From Mycobacteroides immunogenum (GTDB lineage Bacteria; Actinomycetota; Actinomycetes; Mycobacteriales; Mycobacteriaceae): a stretch of DNA of 64,000 nt. The stretch's first letter is position 1, and each line of letters begins with the position of its first letter. The stretch covers positions 2,852,001 through 2,916,000 of the forward strand of contig NZ_CP011530.1 of the NCBI RefSeq assembly GCF_001605725.1. The letters are read 5' to 3'. Made by a program: the position numbers and the translations under genes. A model generated the notes under the pieces. It saw only the letters and a program-made list of their open reading frames with translations. It made no database searches and was not told the DNA's origin. Positions 8,543 through 16,382 of this stretch are shown one piece after another.

Positions 8543-10118
8543 AACCGTTCAGCAGCTGGTCCTTGCCCGTGCGGCAGACGACAACATTGGACTTGTGTAC
8601 CAGGGCCAGAGATGGTCGTGGCGCGAACACTTGGCCGAGGCTGCTCGCCACGCGACTGCCTTGATCGGCATGGCGGACGCGGATCGACCGCTGCATGTCG
8701 GCACTCTGCTGGGCAACACGCCCGCGATGGCCACGGCGATGGCCGCCGCCGCGCAGGGTGGATATATTCTGTGCGCTCTCAACACCACTCGGCGCGGCGA
8801 CGGATTGGCTCGTGACATCCGCACATCGGATGTGCAGATCCTGCTGGTGGATGAGGAACATCGTCCCCTTCTTGACGCGATGGAGCTGTCCGGGGTGAGG
8901 GTGGTCGACATCAGCAGCACCGATTGGTGCGCGCAGACGAGTGCGGTCGGTGGCGTGCTCCCCTACCGGGTGGCTCAGCCGCTCGATCCGTTCATGATGA
9001 TCTTCACCTCGGGCACCAGCGGCGATCCCAAAGCCGTTCTGGTGACGCACGCGATGGTGCTCGTCGCCGCGCAGTCATTGGTGGCCCGGTTCTCCCTCTC
9101 CTCTATCGACGTCTGTTACGTCTCCATGCCGCTGTTTCATTCGAATGCTGTGCTGGCTGGGTGGGCGGTCGCCGTAGCGGCCGGCGCGACTCTGGCCCCT
9201 GCGAAGTTCTCCGCATCGCGCTTCCTCGCCGACATCCGTGAATTGGGCGCCACGTACATGAACTACGTTGGCAAGCCATTGGCGTACGTGCTGGCCACAC
9301 CGGCGCGAGCGGATGACGCGTCCAATCCGCTCCGGGTGGCCTTTGGCAACGAGGCGTCTGATCCCGATATCGCCGAATTCGAGAAGCGATTCGACGTCAC
9401 GGTCTACGACGGATTCGGTTCGACGGAGAACGCGGTGATCATCACGCGCGAGGAAGGAACGCCGCGCGGATCGATCGGTAAGGGGTTCCCGGGAGTCGCG
9501 ATCTACGATCCGGACTCGGTGAGCGAGTGTGCCGTCGCCAGGTTCGATATCGACGGCGTCCTGGCCAACCCCGACGAGGCGGTCGGCGAGTTGGTGAATA
9601 CCCAGGGGGCAGGCTTCTTTTCGGGCTATTACAACGACGAGGGCGCAACCGATGAACGCATGCGCCATGGCATGTATTGGTCAGGTGACCTGGCCTACCG
9701 AGACATCGAGGGCTGGATCTACCTGGCGGGGCGTACGGCCGACTGGATGCGGATTAACGGCGAGAACCTAGCCGCGGCACCCATCGAACGGATCTTGCAA
9801 CGACATCCCTCGGTGAGCCAGGCCGCGGTATACGCGGTGCGTTCCGCGGACGGTGGTGATGAGCTGATGGCCGCACTGGTACTGCGGGCTCCGCTGACGC
9901 ATCTTGACCTGACGGAGTTTCTCTCCGCACAGCCCGATCTACCCGGGATCGGCTGGCCTCGACACATCCGCCTGGCCCGGCATCTTCCCTGCACCGCGAC
10001 CAACAAAGTCCTCAAAAGAGTGTTGATTTCCGAGGGGCTCGAAGTAACGGACAGCGAATTATGGCGCCGCGAAGAACGTGGTGCCGAATACTTCTCATGT
10101 GATCGCACGGACTATTAG
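8535..10118 (+). CDS. fadD: Acyl-CoA synthetase (AMP-forming, FadD family)
   Basis: This 527-residue enzyme activates a carboxylic acid to acyl-AMP and then acyl-CoA. The ATP-binding P-loop is FTSGTSGDPKAVLVTH (about residues 156-171). The adenylate motif lies in YDGFGSTENAV, the hinge region in SGDLAYRDIEGWIYLAGRTADWMRINGENL, and the C-terminal lysine in CTATNKVLKR. The open frame extends upstream to 8253 inside the hydrolase gene, but the ATG at 8535 gives the normal FadD N-terminus and an 8-base overlap with the hydrolase. It ends the three-gene catabolic operon by feeding the product acid toward beta-oxidation. Confidence 0.9.
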   Translation: MAETVQQLVLARAADDNIGLVYQGQRWSWREHLAEAARHATALIGMADADRPLHVGTLLGNTPAMATAMAAAAQGGYILCALNTTRRGDGLARDIRTSDVQILLVDEEHRPLLDAMELSGVRVVDISSTDWCAQTSAVGGVLPYRVAQPLDPFMMIFTSGTSGDPKAVLVTHAMVLVAAQSLVARFSLSSIDVCYVSMPLFHSNAVLAGWAVAVAAGATLAPAKFSASRFLADIRELGATYMNYVGKPLAYVLATPARADDASNPLRVAFGNEASDPDIAEFEKRFDVTVYDGFGSTENAVIITREEGTPRGSIGKGFPGVAIYDPDSVSECAVARFDIDGVLANPDEAVGELVNTQGAGFFSGYYNDEGATDERMRHGMYWSGDLAYRDIEGWIYLAGRTADWMRINGENLAAAPIERILQRHPSVSQAAVYAVRSADGGDELMAALVLRAPLTHLDLTEFLSAQPDLPGIGWPRHIRLARHLPCTATNKVLKRVLISEGLEVTDSELWRREERGAEYFSCDRTDY

Positions 10119-10553
10119 TCGGCATGTGTCCACACCGGAATTAACTCACTATAGGCTGCTGACCGGAGCGGGCGTCCCTCCCGCGGCGATTCTTGACTAA
10201 ATCTTGAGACCTTAAAAGCCGGCTGATTTCTTCCGCATTTCCGCAGTTCATCGGCCAAATCATCACGGCTGCAATTGGTTGCGTCGCGATTTATCGAATT
10301 GTGAGATGACAGTTATCGCCGTTGTGGGTGCCTGGGAAGTTTCTGTGTAAGCACATTAAGCACACGCTGATCAGATTAATTAGACGTTAAGCATGCGTGA
10401 TCGATACATGAAAGCGGGTGCGATATCTATTGACGGCGGATCAATTAAATGACACGTTGCCTATTGGGCCCGCCGTCGCATGACGCCCCGGCGTAGAGCC
10501 GACAAGTCGCCATCAAGATTGATTAATCTGCTTTTTCTTTCCGGGAGTGTCAT
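10119..10553. other. 435-base intergenic region upstream of the ntd-like operon
   Basis: No plausible gene is visible. The stretch is clearly more AT-rich than its surroundings. It contains a short GC hairpin (GCGGG-N7-CCCGC, 10168-10184) without a following T-run, three TTAAGCA-type repeats around 10348-10393, and a GGGAG ribosome-binding sequence just before the ntdA-like ATG at 10554. It probably holds the promoter and control sites of the kanosamine-type operon. No LacI-type ntdR homologue is present in this gap. Confidence 0.6.
10348..10393. repeat. Three TTAAGCA-type direct repeats
   Basis: TAAGCACA occurs at 10348-10355 and at 10357-10364 (spacing nine bases), and TTAAGCA occurs at 10387-10393. 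The flanking sequences ACGCTGATCAG and TGCGTGATCG are also similar. The array sits 160-206 bases before the ntdA-like start and could be a regulator-binding cluster. Function is unproven. Confidence 0.4.
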
Positions 10554-11879
10554 ATGTCTATTGCCGAATCCATCAATGTGCCGGTGCCCGCGGGATCCGC
10601 GCCGTCGACGAAGACCAGGGAGCTCACGCGGGCGCTACTCTCCGGACGTGAGGTGCATCCCGGCGAGATCCCGCCGGGTCGCGCTTACACCACGCTGCGA
10701 GACCTGGCCACCCATCCGGGCCTGCACGGCGTCAGCGATGTGCTGGCACCGGGCACCGCTCCGGATACCGTTGATTTCCTACCGCTGGCCAGGTTGGTGA
10801 ATCCGGCCGAGCTGCCTGCCATTCGCGCCGCGGTAGACAGCGTGCTGCCGACCGGTAAGTTCACTTCCGGTCCCCACGTCGACGCATTTGAAGACGAGAT
10901 CGCGACCTACCTTGGGATCGACCACGTCATCGGGGCCTCGAGCGGAACCGATGCGTTGACGGCCGTGCTACTGGCGCTCGGGGCCGGGCCAGGAACCGAA
11001 GTCATCTTGCCCGCCAATAGCTTTGCCGCCACCGAGAACGCCGTCTTCGTGACGGGCGCCCGGCCCGTGTTGGTCGACACTCGCGCGGAGGATTACCTGC
11101 TGGACCCCGCGGAAGTCGAAGCCGCCATCAGCAGTCGCACGGTGGCGGTACTTCCGGTGCACCTTTATGGCGCGTTCGCCGATGTCCGTGCGTTGACCGA
11201 AGTTACTTCCCGTCATGGAATCCCGGTGGTGGAGGACGCATGCCAGGGAATCGGCCTCGACGGACTGGGGCATCACAGTGATGCGGCAATACTCAGCTTC
11301 AACCCCTACAAGAACCTAGGCGCGGTGGGGAAAGCCGGTGCGGTGGCAACCCGCCTTCCCGGACTTGCCCAGCGCGTCACCGAACTGCTGTACCACGGCT
11401 TCGCCGCGGGCCAAAAGAACGTCAAGGCAGGCGTATACGGGCTCAATTCGCGTCTGGACAATCTGCAAGCGGCCGTCCTGCGGGCCCGACTGGACTGGCT
11501 CGGCCAGAACAACCTGGCGCGCAGCATTCTTGCCCGACGATACGTCGATGGCTTGGCCGACCTGGCCATCACCGCGCGTCTTCGTCTGCCCACCTGGGAC
11601 GCTGACCACGTCTGGCATCTGTTCACAGTCGAGGCGATTCGAGATGACCGCGATGCTGTTACCGCCGCTCTTCGTGACGCCAGCATCGCAACCGATCTTT
11701 ACTATCCGGTGCTCACGCACAAACACCAGGTGCCTTCGGTGGCCGACCTCTTCGAGGGCGTGCGATTGCCACGCACCGAAGCATCGCACGCACGCATATT
11801 CCAGCTGCCGCTCTATCCCGGGCTCACCCTCGCCGAACAAGACCGCGTGATTGGGGCGCTGCATGACGTCCTTGCTTGA
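10554..11879 (+). CDS. ntdA: 3-oxo-glucose-6-phosphate:glutamate aminotransferase (NtdA-like)
   Basis: This 441-residue PLP enzyme of the DegT/DnrJ/EryC1/StrS family has the same length as B. subtilis NtdA. Blocks that I recall from NtdA are present in order: LPTGKFTSGP, PANSFAATENAV, LPVHLYG, VEDACQGIGL, SFNPYKN (Schiff-base lysine at residue 253), GKAGAVAT, DHVWHLF, DLYYPVLTH and LPLYPGLTLAEQDRV. Like NtdA, it carries an N-terminal extension of about 85 residues before the aminotransferase core. It would transaminate 3-oxo-glucose 6-phosphate to kanosamine 6-phosphate using glutamate. It is the first gene of a four-gene overlapping operon with the matching phosphatase, dehydrogenase and transporter, which makes this assignment strong. 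Confidence 0.93.
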   Translation: MSIAESINVPVPAGSAPSTKTRELTRALLSGREVHPGEIPPGRAYTTLRDLATHPGLHGVSDVLAPGTAPDTVDFLPLARLVNPAELPAIRAAVDSVLPTGKFTSGPHVDAFEDEIATYLGIDHVIGASSGTDALTAVLLALGAGPGTEVILPANSFAATENAVFVTGARPVLVDTRAEDYLLDPAEVEAAISSRTVAVLPVHLYGAFADVRALTEVTSRHGIPVVEDACQGIGLDGLGHHSDAAILSFNPYKNLGAVGKAGAVATRLPGLAQRVTELLYHGFAAGQKNVKAGVYGLNSRLDNLQAAVLRARLDWLGQNNLARSILARRYVDGLADLAITARLRLPTWDADHVWHLFTVEAIRDDRDAVTAALRDASIATDLYYPVLTHKHQVPSVADLFEGVRLPRTEASHARIFQLPLYPGLTLAEQDRVIGALHDVLA

Positions 11880-12693
11880 TATCCACACTGCGACGGACTG
11901 GCTGGTGCTGTGCGATTTCGATGAGACGTTCTTTGCTCACGACGCCGCGGTCCGCTCATCGCGCGATTTGGCTGATCTCGCAGCACTTGTCAACAGCCTG
12001 TCCACGTCGCGGGGTCTACGCTTCGGATTCATCACGGGTAGTTCACCGTCGACCGTCACCGCTGTGCTCGACGACCTGGGCACGTCACTGCGGCCGGCGT
12101 TCATCGGCGGCAACTTGGGGACAGAGCTGCTGGTGGTAGACCACACCGGTGAACTTGCCCCAGATGCGGGGTGGCAGGCCAGATTCCCACCCCCCGAGGA
12201 GTTTTCGGTTCGGGTGGACCGGGTGCTGGCAGCGGTTCCGGATCTGGTTCTCACCCCGCAAGCTACGCACGGAGCCGGTCTCTACAAGCGCAATTTCTAT
12301 CTGCGTGCCGAAGCGGAGGACCTCGACGACGATGGCAGGGTCCGCTCGTTGCGTCAGGCGACCGCAGCGGAGGCGCTCGCGGTGAACATCAATCACTGCA
12401 ATCCCGCCGCCGGTGACCCGGCGGGGTTCCTCGATGTCGACTTTTTGCCGCTGGGCGCCGGGAAGCGTGAGATCGCACGATTCCTGCAGCAGAGCTGGCA
12501 GGTACCGGCAAGCCGCACATTGGCTTTCGGAGACAGCGGCAACGATCTCGGCATGCTCGCCTGTGCGAGCCATGCCTGGCTGGTGGCCAACGCCACTGGC
12601 GAGGCACGCAAGGCCCACCCATACGTCACTGCCCGGCCACACGCGGGCGGAATCGTCGACACCATTGCCAACATTCTCACTAAGGAGCAGTAA
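11863..12693 (+). CDS. ntdB: Kanosamine-6-phosphate phosphatase (NtdB-like, HAD superfamily)
   Basis: This 276-residue HAD phosphatase of the Cof/sucrose-phosphatase (type IIB cap) kind has motif I DFDETFF with the nucleophile Asp (about residues 17-23). Motif II is FITGS, the conserved Lys lies in LGAGKREIARFL, and motif IV is FGDSGNDLGML. ATG at 11863 overlaps the aminotransferase end by 17 bases; a TTG at 11851 is a less likely start. In B. subtilis, NtdB (about the same size) removes phosphate from kanosamine 6-phosphate to release kanosamine. The order after the ntdA-like gene supports that role here. Confidence 0.9.
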   Translation: MTSLLDIHTATDWLVLCDFDETFFAHDAAVRSSRDLADLAALVNSLSTSRGLRFGFITGSSPSTVTAVLDDLGTSLRPAFIGGNLGTELLVVDHTGELAPDAGWQARFPPPEEFSVRVDRVLAAVPDLVLTPQATHGAGLYKRNFYLRAEAEDLDDDGRVRSLRQATAAEALAVNINHCNPAAGDPAGFLDVDFLPLGAGKREIARFLQQSWQVPASRTLAFGDSGNDLGMLACASHAWLVANATGEARKAHPYVTARPHAGGIVDTIANILTKEQ

Positions 12694-12695
12694 CC

Positions 12696-13784
12696 ATGTT
12701 GAAAGTCGGAATCATCGGCGCGGGCGGCGTCGCCCGTGCCCACGCGCGCGCCCTGAATACGCTTAAAAACGCTGAGCTGGTTGGCGTTCTAGATATCGAC
12801 GCGCGCGCGGCGGAGTCCTTCGCCAATGCTTACGGCGGCATCCCGGTCACCGACACCGACGCCCTGCTGGGAGTCGCGGACGCCGTCGTCGTGGCCTCCC
12901 CCAACTTCACCCATCGTGACCACTCACTCACGGCGCTGCGTGCCGGGCGATCAGTGCTGTGCGAGAAGCCCCTTGCGCTTTCCCGTGTTGAGGCCAAAGA
13001 GATGGTGGCGGCCGCCGGCGAGGTGACCTCACCCGCACTCGTCGGGTTCAACTATCGCCATCTGCCGGTCGTCACCGAGCTGCGCCGGCGATTGCAGCAC
13101 GGGGACTTCGGCGCGATCTGCGCCGTGGAGCTGGGCTTCCGGAAGGACTCCGCATACCGGCGCAAGAACCACACCTGGCGCGACAGCGGCAGCTCCAACG
13201 GCACCAGTGGGGCACTCGGTGATCTGGGTGTACATCTGCTGGACCTGCTCACCTACGTTTCCGGTGGCCGCATCCTCGTAGACGAATGCCAGGCCCGAAT
13301 CACCACCCACGTCACCAACAAGAGTGATGAAGTGGTCGAAGTCGACGACCATGCGGAGATCTATGGCCGTCTCAGCACCGGAAGCATCTTCACCTTGGTG
13401 GCTTCCAAAGCGGCCCCGACGGCGGAGTGCGGCTTCTCCATCCGGATCGTCGGAACCGACGCGGTGTTCCGGTACCACACGGCCGATCCCGGGCGGTATC
13501 TCATCTCGCGCGGTGCGCAGACCGAAACCGTTGAGCTGGAACGTACCTTGCTTTCCGATCCGGCCAACGAGGTCCACGGGTGGTCGGATTCGTTTCGCTC
13601 GGAGATCGATCACTGGAGCCGCCTTACTTCCGTGGGCGCAGCGGGAACCGGACGCCACGCTCTTGCCACATTTGAGGACGGTCTGGCGGCACAAGAGATT
13701 CTGGAATCCTTGCTACGCGGCAGCAAGCCGCAGCCCGAACGCCTGACGGTCGAGCACACCCTGCCAAGCCCTGCCGAATTGTGA
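12696..13784 (+). CDS. ntdC: Glucose-6-phosphate 3-dehydrogenase (NtdC-like, Gfo/Idh/MocA)
   Basis: This 362-residue NAD(P)-dependent oxidoreductase has an N-terminal Rossmann motif IGAGGVARAHARAL (about residues 6-19). The family EKP motif, with its catalytic Lys, lies in LCEKPLALS, and the catalytic helix is GALGDLGVHLLDLL (Asp and His). In the ntd pathway this enzyme oxidises C3 of glucose 6-phosphate and supplies the unstable 3-oxo intermediate directly to the aminotransferase. ATG at 12696 follows AAGGAG eight bases upstream and only two bases after the phosphatase stop. The operon position matches B. subtilis ntdC. Confidence 0.91.
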   Translation: MLKVGIIGAGGVARAHARALNTLKNAELVGVLDIDARAAESFANAYGGIPVTDTDALLGVADAVVVASPNFTHRDHSLTALRAGRSVLCEKPLALSRVEAKEMVAAAGEVTSPALVGFNYRHLPVVTELRRRLQHGDFGAICAVELGFRKDSAYRRKNHTWRDSGSSNGTSGALGDLGVHLLDLLTYVSGGRILVDECQARITTHVTNKSDEVVEVDDHAEIYGRLSTGSIFTLVASKAAPTAECGFSIRIVGTDAVFRYHTADPGRYLISRGAQTETVELERTLLSDPANEVHGWSDSFRSEIDHWSRLTSVGAAGTGRHALATFEDGLAAQEILESLLRGSKPQPERLTVEHTLPSPAEL

Positions 13785-14938
13785 CGTCGCCTGGCCACGT
13801 TCACCTCACATCGTGCGGTGCCTACGCCGGAGTGGGCACCGCACATGTGTTCTGGGGCACTATCTCTTCCTATGCGCTTCCCGCGGAGGCCGCCAGCCAC
13901 ACGCTGGCGGCGCTCATCTCTGCGCAGTTCACCGGATTCCTGTTGGGCGTGCTCTCCGCGCCCCGGCTCGGAGCCCGGATCGGTGTAAGCCGACACATCA
14001 CCGTGGCGCTGGCATTGTTCGCGGTTGCGCTGTCAACGCCGCTGTGGGTAGTGAACCCGTCAACTCTTGTGATCGCCAGCGTTATCCTCGGAACAGCGGC
14101 GGGCTCGCTGGAGACACAGATCGGCGCGCTGGCCCTTGAGCCTTCGCGAGGTCCGAGAGCTCTGACTGTCCTCGAGGCGTGCTTCGGACTTGCGGCACTG
14201 CTGTTCCCGGCGCTGGTGTTCCTGCTATCCCCGGTGATCTCCTGGCGCACACCGGTCGCGGCTGCCGCCGCGGCGATGGCATTCCTCTCGGTGATCTGGG
14301 CCCGCACACACTCGACCTCCTTGGTGCGACCCGCGCGTGATGCCGCCACGCAAACGGTGCCGTCTCCGGGGCACCCGGGGGCGCGCCAGGTGCCGACGGC
14401 CACCGCGTGCGTACTGCTCGTCTTTGCTGTCGTCTACGCCGGATTTGAGACGAACTTCGCGAACTTCCTGCCGCGGATTGTCGGATCCCACGGCGACGCC
14501 GGAGCGAGTGTGCTTGCGGTGAGCGGATTCTGGTTCGGCATCACAACCGGCCGCCTAGTGGCGGCGAGCGTTGTGCACGCCATTGTCGGGCGAAAGGCAC
14601 TGGCCGCCCTGGCGGTTGGGCTCACCGGTGTGCTGCTTGGTCTCGCCTATTTCGATGGTGAGCTACTGGCAGCGCTGCCGTGGGTGATGGCGGCGGGGCT
14701 GTTCGCCTCGGCCATGTTTCCGGTGGCACTCACCCTTGCTACCCGGATCGGCGGCATCCCTATTCCGGTCATGACGAGCTACTTTGTCGCCTCGGCAAGT
14801 CTCGGCGGAGCGCTGCTAGCGGTTCCCGTCGGTATCACGCTCGACAGATTCGGGCCGCATGGTGCGGTGTTGCTATTTGCCGGTGCCGCTGGTCTTCTCG
14901 TTGTTCTCATCATCGCGCACACTCGACGCCATGACTGA
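13781..14938 (+). CDS. glcP: MFS sugar transporter, GlcP-like
   Basis: This 385-residue major facilitator protein with about 12 helices starts at GTG 13781, overlapping the dehydrogenase stop (GTGA). Several stretches match B. subtilis GlcP, the glucose/mannose:H+ symporter encoded next to ntdABC, as I recall it: AQFTGFLLGVL, AAGSLETQIG, YAGFETNFANFLPRI, GFWFGITTGR, MFPVALTLA and VASASLGGAL. It could import glucose as pathway precursor or export the aminosugar product; sequence alone does not decide. Its presence makes the operon a four-gene match to ntdABC-glcP. Confidence 0.88.
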   Translation: MTSPGHVHLTSCGAYAGVGTAHVFWGTISSYALPAEAASHTLAALISAQFTGFLLGVLSAPRLGARIGVSRHITVALALFAVALSTPLWVVNPSTLVIASVILGTAAGSLETQIGALALEPSRGPRALTVLEACFGLAALLFPALVFLLSPVISWRTPVAAAAAAMAFLSVIWARTHSTSLVRPARDAATQTVPSPGHPGARQVPTATACVLLVFAVVYAGFETNFANFLPRIVGSHGDAGASVLAVSGFWFGITTGRLVAASVVHAIVGRKALAALAVGLTGVLLGLAYFDGELLAALPWVMAAGLFASAMFPVALTLATRIGGIPIPVMTSYFVASASLGGALLAVPVGITLDRFGPHGAVLLFAGAAGLLVVLIIAHTRRHD

Positions 14939-14988
14939 CTGACATTGCCTGTGAAACGCGTTGCCGCGGGGCATCGGTCACAGTACTA

Positions 14989-15004
14989 TCGAATGTATGT
15001 TCGA
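14989..15004. promoter_or_regulatory. Putative SOS box (LexA site)
   Basis: TCGAATGTATGTTCGA matches the mycobacterial SOS box TCGAAC-N4-GTTCGA at all but one specified position. It spans the start codon (ATG 14997) of the DUF222/HNH gene. Several 13E12-family genes of M. tuberculosis are known LexA targets, which supports the call. Repression by LexA is inferred. Confidence 0.75.
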
Positions 15005-16346
15005 AGCCTTGGGGGATGGTGAACTGATCGACGTGATCAGTTCCGCCCAGCGCGCCGAGGCGCAGGCCGCTTCACGGCGTCTTACTGCTATCGGGGTGCT
15101 GGTGGATCGGCACGCCGATCCCGGGCGGGAGGACCTTCGCGACAGGTTCGCGGTAGATCGCTGGGACGAGGTGGCCGCGCAGGTGGCGGCTGCTCAGGGC
15201 ATTACCCATGCGCTGGCCTCGCACCAGATGCGCTACGCGTACGTGCTGCGGTATCGCTTGCGTGCCATATCGGAACGATTCGCAGCCGGTGACATCGTCT
15301 TTCGCACCGTCGCGTTGATCATCGCGCGTACCGAATTGGTCGAGGACGACAGGGTGGTCGCCGCGGTAGATGCCGCGATCGCTGAAGCGCTGCCCCGCTG
15401 GGAACGCTGGTCGGTGAAGCGGCTTACCGCCGCTCTGGATGCCCTGGTGTATCGCCACGATCGTGATGCGGTGGGCCGCGCCAAGACTGCTACCGACGAT
15501 CGGCACCTCGAAATCCGGCCTCGGGATACCGGTGATCCGCTGGCTGAAGTCTGGGGTGTGCTGCAGACCCCGCACGCGGTGGCGCTCAACTTGAGGCTCA
15601 ATCAGCTGGCGCGCACGGTATGCGCTGCCGATCCACGCACCCATGCTCAATTGCGTGCGGATACTGTCGGCGCTCTTACTCAATGCCTCGATCAGATGCG
15701 CTGCGCTTGCGGTGACCCCGACTGTGCCGGACGCGCGGTCGTCGACTGTCCGGTCGTCGTAAACATGGTCGTCAATCAGGACACCCTGGATGACACCGAA
15801 TGCTGTGAGCCCGCACTGGTGTCCGGATTCGGAGTCGTGAACTCGGCCCAAGCACGTCAGATGGCCATGCAACCGGGTGCCCGGGTCCGCTCCCTGATTG
15901 CGAGCGAGGGCGTCGATGGCTACCGGCCCACCCGCGCTCTCGCTGCTTTTGTGCGGTGTCGTGATCTGATGTGCCGCTTCCCTGGCTGCTCGCACCCTGC
16001 GGACTCCGCCGAGCTCGACCACAGTGTCCCCTACGCCGACGGTGGATCTACCGCTGTTGGTAATCTTAAAGCGTTGTGCCGCAAGCATCATCTGCTGAAG
16101 ACCTTCTGCGGGTGGCGCGAAATCCAAGAACCGGATGGCACCGTTGTCTGGAAGGCGCCCACGGGCCACGCTTACGTCACCACCCCGGCTGGCGGGTTGC
16201 TCTTCGGCAATCTCACTCGGGCTCGTACCCGAACCCAAGACCGCCAGCAACGGCGACGAACCGAGCGAAATCTCAACCGGCGCGAACGTCTGCGGCGCGA
16301 TAGCGCTCGGGTGGCGCACGCCAAAGCCGACCCGCCACCGTTCTAA
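14997..16346 (+). CDS. DUF222 / HNH endonuclease (13E12 repeat family)
   Basis: This 449-residue protein has a long N-terminal DUF222 (13E12) domain and a C-terminal HNH nuclease module. The nuclease module shows zinc-binding and catalytic residues in CRFPGCSHPADSAELDHSVPYADGG and NLKALCRKHHLLKT. It belongs to a repetitive family abundant in mycobacteria; in M. tuberculosis, REP13E12 copies include the phiRv1 prophage integration site. The start ATG at 14997 lies within an apparent SOS box, giving the usual MFE N-terminus. It probably cuts or nicks DNA, but the biological role of the family is unknown. It flanks the ntd-like operon and hints at past mobility here. Confidence 0.9.
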   Translation: MFEALGDGELIDVISSAQRAEAQAASRRLTAIGVLVDRHADPGREDLRDRFAVDRWDEVAAQVAAAQGITHALASHQMRYAYVLRYRLRAISERFAAGDIVFRTVALIIARTELVEDDRVVAAVDAAIAEALPRWERWSVKRLTAALDALVYRHDRDAVGRAKTATDDRHLEIRPRDTGDPLAEVWGVLQTPHAVALNLRLNQLARTVCAADPRTHAQLRADTVGALTQCLDQMRCACGDPDCAGRAVVDCPVVVNMVVNQDTLDDTECCEPALVSGFGVVNSAQARQMAMQPGARVRSLIASEGVDGYRPTRALAAFVRCRDLMCRFPGCSHPADSAELDHSVPYADGGSTAVGNLKALCRKHHLLKTFCGWREIQEPDGTVVWKAPTGHAYVTTPAGGLLFGNLTRARTRTQDRQQRRRTERNLNRRERLRRDSARVAHAKADPPPF

Positions 16347-16382
16347 GGACTCCCACATGATGTAGGGCGTAGCGTCCGGGGT

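Noticed and set aside
10144..10155. ACTCACTATAGG, a match to the core of the phage T7 promoter.
   Set aside because: The upstream half of the T7 promoter (TAATACG) is absent, there is no T7 polymerase context, and a 12-base chance match in AT-richer DNA is plausible.
10168..10184. GCGGG-N7-CCCGC hairpin as a transcription terminator after fadD.
   Set aside because: No T-run follows and the stem is only five pairs, so an intrinsic terminator is not supported.
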